Shown: piece after piece, positions 61,724-64,000 of the stretch
How positions within the stretch are numbered: the stretch's first letter is position 1
How the letters are laid out: each line of letters starts with the position of its first letter
Assembly: GCA_018817025.1 (NCBI GenBank)
Contig: JAHIUU010000005.1
Coordinates: 1-64,000, forward strand
Direction of reading: 5' to 3'
Origin: Candidatus Babelota bacterium
Lineage (GTDB): Bacteria; Babelota; Babeliae; Babelales; JAHIUU01
Length of the DNA: 64,000 nt
Position numbers and translations under genes: made by a program
Notes under the pieces: generated by a model
Told to the model about the DNA's origin: nothing
What the model saw: only the letters and a program-made list of their open reading frames with translations
The model's database searches: none

Positions 61724-62619
61724 ATAAAAAAAAACTTACGTACATATTTACCATCACCTTGCTTACATGCTCTCTCTCGACAACTACGCCCTCATGCCAG
61801 GCGATGGAACGAACGCCCCTGACGCTAGAGAAGATCCCCTCTGACTGTCTTTACATTATCTTCAAATTTCCATCATTCACTAACTTGCTTCACACGATAA
61901 GTCTTGTAAATAAAGAGTTTAGGGACAAAGTGTATAAACTCTTTGGCGACAAAACTAGAAACTATAAATTTATTATCAAAATTATGAATAAAATTAACCA
62001 CCCGAAAAACCTCTGTTTGTTATCACAATTTGCTCAATTTCTCGAAAAATCTATAACGCCACCCTATCTCCTAACCACCCCCTCTTTCGAAAAAACTGCA
62101 ATTGAGTCTAGTGTCGAACACAAAACGTTTCTCGAAGAAATACAAAATCGTCTTAGATTTAATTTTGGTTATATCACAGAATACTTAACAAAAAAGAACC
62201 CCTGCTATCTTTACGATATTATAGAGCGCCTGAGGAAATTAACGCCACCACAAATATTCTATCTTAGAAAACACAGTTTTAACGCACAGCAATCTCGCAC
62301 GTGCATCTGCGGAAAAGAACACCTTCCTAAATACAAGCTGGCTGCAACATACGAAATAGATTGGGATAAATTTGATCACTATTGTGAATACGAAGCCTAC
62401 ATCGAAATAGACAGCGAAAAAACAAAGCAAAAGCTCATAAAAAGCATGTATGAAGAAGTCGTATGTAACCGAGAAATTTCAACTATATACAAAGAGATAT
62501 CAGAATCAGGGGGACAACTTGTATCTCGCTACAAAAACACATCTCAAAAAGAAGTCTGCACGTACCTAATTTTGGTAGCAGGAGTTTTGTGTTTTGTGTG
62601 TGCAGTCACACTTCTATGA
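61714..62619 (+). CDS. Exported F-box-like protein with C-terminal membrane tail
   Basis: 301 residues. Signal peptide residues 8-30 (IFTITLLTCSLSTTTPSCQA). An F-box-like motif follows at about 36-78: LEKIPSDCLYIIFKF, then LLHTISLVNKEFRDKV. The middle is helical, with CICGKEHLP near residue 195, and the last 20 residues are a hydrophobic helix. F-boxes recruit SCF ubiquitin ligases in eukaryotes; bacterial F-box proteins are usually host-directed effectors. AGAGAG precedes ATG 61714. It is translationally coupled to the CYTH gene. Confidence 0.72.
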   Translation: MSINKKKLTYIFTITLLTCSLSTTTPSCQAMERTPLTLEKIPSDCLYIIFKFPSFTNLLHTISLVNKEFRDKVYKLFGDKTRNYKFIIKIMNKINHPKNLCLLSQFAQFLEKSITPPYLLTTPSFEKTAIESSVEHKTFLEEIQNRLRFNFGYITEYLTKKNPCYLYDIIERLRKLTPPQIFYLRKHSFNAQQSRTCICGKEHLPKYKLAATYEIDWDKFDHYCEYEAYIEIDSEKTKQKLIKSMYEEVVCNREISTIYKEISESGGQLVSRYKNTSQKEVCTYLILVAGVLCFVCAVTLL

Positions 62620-62827
62620 AAAGTTAACTTCATTAACAAAACAATATATCCCGTCAATAATTTCCGTATTATTTTTAACCATTATTTCAACACAGATCTA
62701 CCACTAAAGACCTCGGCCAGACAATAATTTCTTAAAAACCTACCCCAAGTATTCCCTTTGCCACATAAAAAAGTGTATAAAGGAATTATGTAGCAGTTTT
62801 TTAAGCTTTCGGGGGGCGTAAATAACA

Positions 62828-63508
62828 ATGGCATACATTAAACATGCAATAATTTGTGCAGCGGGGCTCGGCTCTCGTTTGGGACTCAATAAGACAAAGA
62901 GCTTGATCAAAGTAAATCACAAAAAAATAATAGATTATCAACTTGAACTCTTAAGGGATGTTCCTGATGTCAGAATTGTTGTTGGATTCCAATCGGAAAA
63001 AGTTATCGCTCATGTAAGAAAAACAAGAAAACATGTTACGTTCATCAATAATTATTATTATAAAACAACATCAAGTTCCTATAGCGCATATTTGGGAACA
63101 CAAAATCTTTCAGATCCCTTCTTACTTTTGGCTGGCGATGTGCTCATCGAGCCAAACTCGTTTTCCGGTTTTTTAAAAACGTGTAAATCAAACCAATCGC
63201 TCATAGGAATCACAAAAGCAAAGAGCCAGCATCCCATCTTTGTTGACCTCGATCAAAATAAAAAAGTTGTGGGACTTCAGAGAAACAGCAATACCGGCTT
63301 TGAATGGCCCTGCATATCTTTCTTGAATGGGGTAACAATAAAAAAACAGAACAAATATATTTTCGAAAACCTGATCGTTGAACTACCAATAAAATCTTAT
63401 CCCATAAATTGTTATGAAATCGATACAAAAACCGATTTAGAACTAGCGAGAAAAAATCATGACCATAGAATATTTTCTTTCGTGTCCTCACGGGATATAC
63501 CAGTTTGA
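62828..63508 (+). CDS. Sugar/choline-type nucleotidyltransferase
   Basis: 226 residues with the nucleotidyltransferase start AAGLGSRLG (residues 11-19), the Lys after it in NKTKSLIKV, and LLAGDVLIEP as the metal-binding Asp region. This resembles LicC-type CTP:phosphocholine or related cytidylyltransferases more than hexose-1-P enzymes, by its short length. It makes a CDP- or NDP-activated building block. The next gene is a CDP-glycerol-type transferase and overlaps it by 50 bases, so the pair probably builds a surface polymer decoration. Confidence 0.8.
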   Translation: MAYIKHAIICAAGLGSRLGLNKTKSLIKVNHKKIIDYQLELLRDVPDVRIVVGFQSEKVIAHVRKTRKHVTFINNYYYKTTSSSYSAYLGTQNLSDPFLLLAGDVLIEPNSFSGFLKTCKSNQSLIGITKAKSQHPIFVDLDQNKKVVGLQRNSNTGFEWPCISFLNGVTIKKQNKYIFENLIVELPIKSYPINCYEIDTKTDLELARKNHDHRIFSFVSSRDIPV

Positions 63509-64000
63509 ACCTGTTTGCAGAGCGCTTTTGCGGCTAGGAGTTAAGACACATTTTGTAATACCAAGCTTCATATCGACTATAGAAACCTGCAAAAATATTT
63601 TAAAAGAAAAAAAACTCCCATTTAAAACAAAAATGGACCCTAACGTAGATATTGCCATAACACTATCTAGTCACTCATTTTTGCATAACTATAATAACCT
63701 AAAGATAAAGTTTAAATATGGGGTTAACGTTTCTAAAAGTGCTTACAATATGAACAAAGTTGGAGCTTGCGGTTTTGACGGAATACTTGTTCATGGTCGA
63801 TACGAAAAGAATCTCATCGAAAAGCTTCAGGTCATTCCGTCTGAAAGAATTCGAATCATGGGCTATCCGAAACACGATCGTTTTTTCCGTGAAAAAGAGA
63901 CTGTTGAAAAAATAAAAAAAAAGCTGCAAATCGATACAAATAACAATAAAAAAATAATCACGTATTTTCCAACCTGGGGAGAAAAGAGCTCAATCGATCG
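63459..64000 (+). CDS. CDP-glycerol glycerophosphotransferase-like protein, partial (runs off window)
   Basis: An open frame from ATG 63459 continues to the end of the window (180 codons seen). It starts inside the end of the nucleotidyltransferase gene. Motifs: SCPHGIYQFEPVCRALLRLG at the N-terminus, GFDGILVHGRYEKNL, MGYPKHDRFF and KIITYFPTWGEKSS, which resemble the CDP-glycerol:polyglycerophosphate transferase group (TagB/TagF). The missing C-terminal half would hold the catalytic His/Glu. Confidence 0.72.
   Translation, partial: MTIEYFLSCPHGIYQFEPVCRALLRLGVKTHFVIPSFISTIETCKNILKEKKLPFKTKMDPNVDIAITLSSHSFLHNYNNLKIKFKYGVNVSKSAYNMNKVGACGFDGILVHGRYEKNLIEKLQVIPSERIRIMGYPKHDRFFREKETVEKIKKKLQIDTNNNKKIITYFPTWGEKSSID

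Overview
The window looks like a chromosomal segment of a small, host-associated, Gram-negative-type bacterium. The best guess is Candidatus Dependentiae (TM6, class Babeliae) or a similar protist-associated lineage. This is inferred from the mixture of genes; there is no rRNA or marker tree in the window to prove it. The signs are: many proteins with N-terminal export signals and no recognisable family; eukaryote-like modules (an F-box-like protein, a RING-like protein, a 7-TM PQ-loop protein, a tyrosine-phosphatase fold, a FUN14-like protein); nucleoside uptake and salvage (CNT transporter plus two deoxynucleoside kinases); a polyamine ABC importer; and tight packing, with convergent genes overlapping at their stops. 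Seven tRNA genes are present. I saw no rRNA, CRISPR array, transposase, integrase or phage gene.

Layout. 1-9 kb: end of a Pro/Glu/Ala-repeat coiled-coil protein, rluB, four tRNAs, prfB-tilS, a TonB-like protein, and a sugar-nucleotide pair (FAD mutase-like and epimerase). 9-15 kb: dnaJ; three consecutive exported genes (phosphatase, unknown, RING-like); a GspE/PilB ATPase; FUN14-like; HU; tRNA-Leu and tRNA-Cys. 15-27 kb: miaB, ychF, ABC-F, nurA, then a minus-strand run sufS-sufU-unknown-pepA-PQ-loop, and an exported hydrolase. 27-35 kb: minus-strand run potA-potB-potC-potD-lepB-lepB-metG. 35-46 kb: four exported genes of unknown function, including two very long coiled-coil paralogues, with mnmA between them. 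46-56 kb: nupC, prfA, rpmE-PGI/PMI, pgeF-ftsZ-ftsA-ftsQ, rlmB, two tandem deoxynucleoside kinases, rlmN. 57-64 kb: a sensor-fused ligand-gated ion channel, an NRAMP-like transporter, an HD hydrolase broken by one stop codon, CYTH and F-box genes, and a nucleotidyltransferase followed by the start of a CDP-glycerol-type transferase that runs off the end.

How the genes fit together. SufS/SufU would supply sulfur and Fe-S clusters; candidate users in the window are MnmA, MiaB and RlmN. NupC with the two kinases forms a (deoxy)nucleoside scavenging route. The large set of exported proteins is matched by two adjacent signal peptidase I genes. FtsQ-FtsA-FtsZ is a compact division cluster.

Most interesting: (1) 56970-59084 encodes a membrane-anchored Cache sensor domain followed by a complete pentameric ligand-gated ion channel subunit. 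(2) A family of short palindromic elements (at 20.2, 20.9, 21.1, 33.3, 34.2, 35.6, 35.7 and 48.1 kb) has constant outer arms but exchangeable inner stems; one copy lies in frame inside nurA and another forms the C-terminal tail of potB. Similarity statements here come from reading the sequence; no database search or alignment was run.
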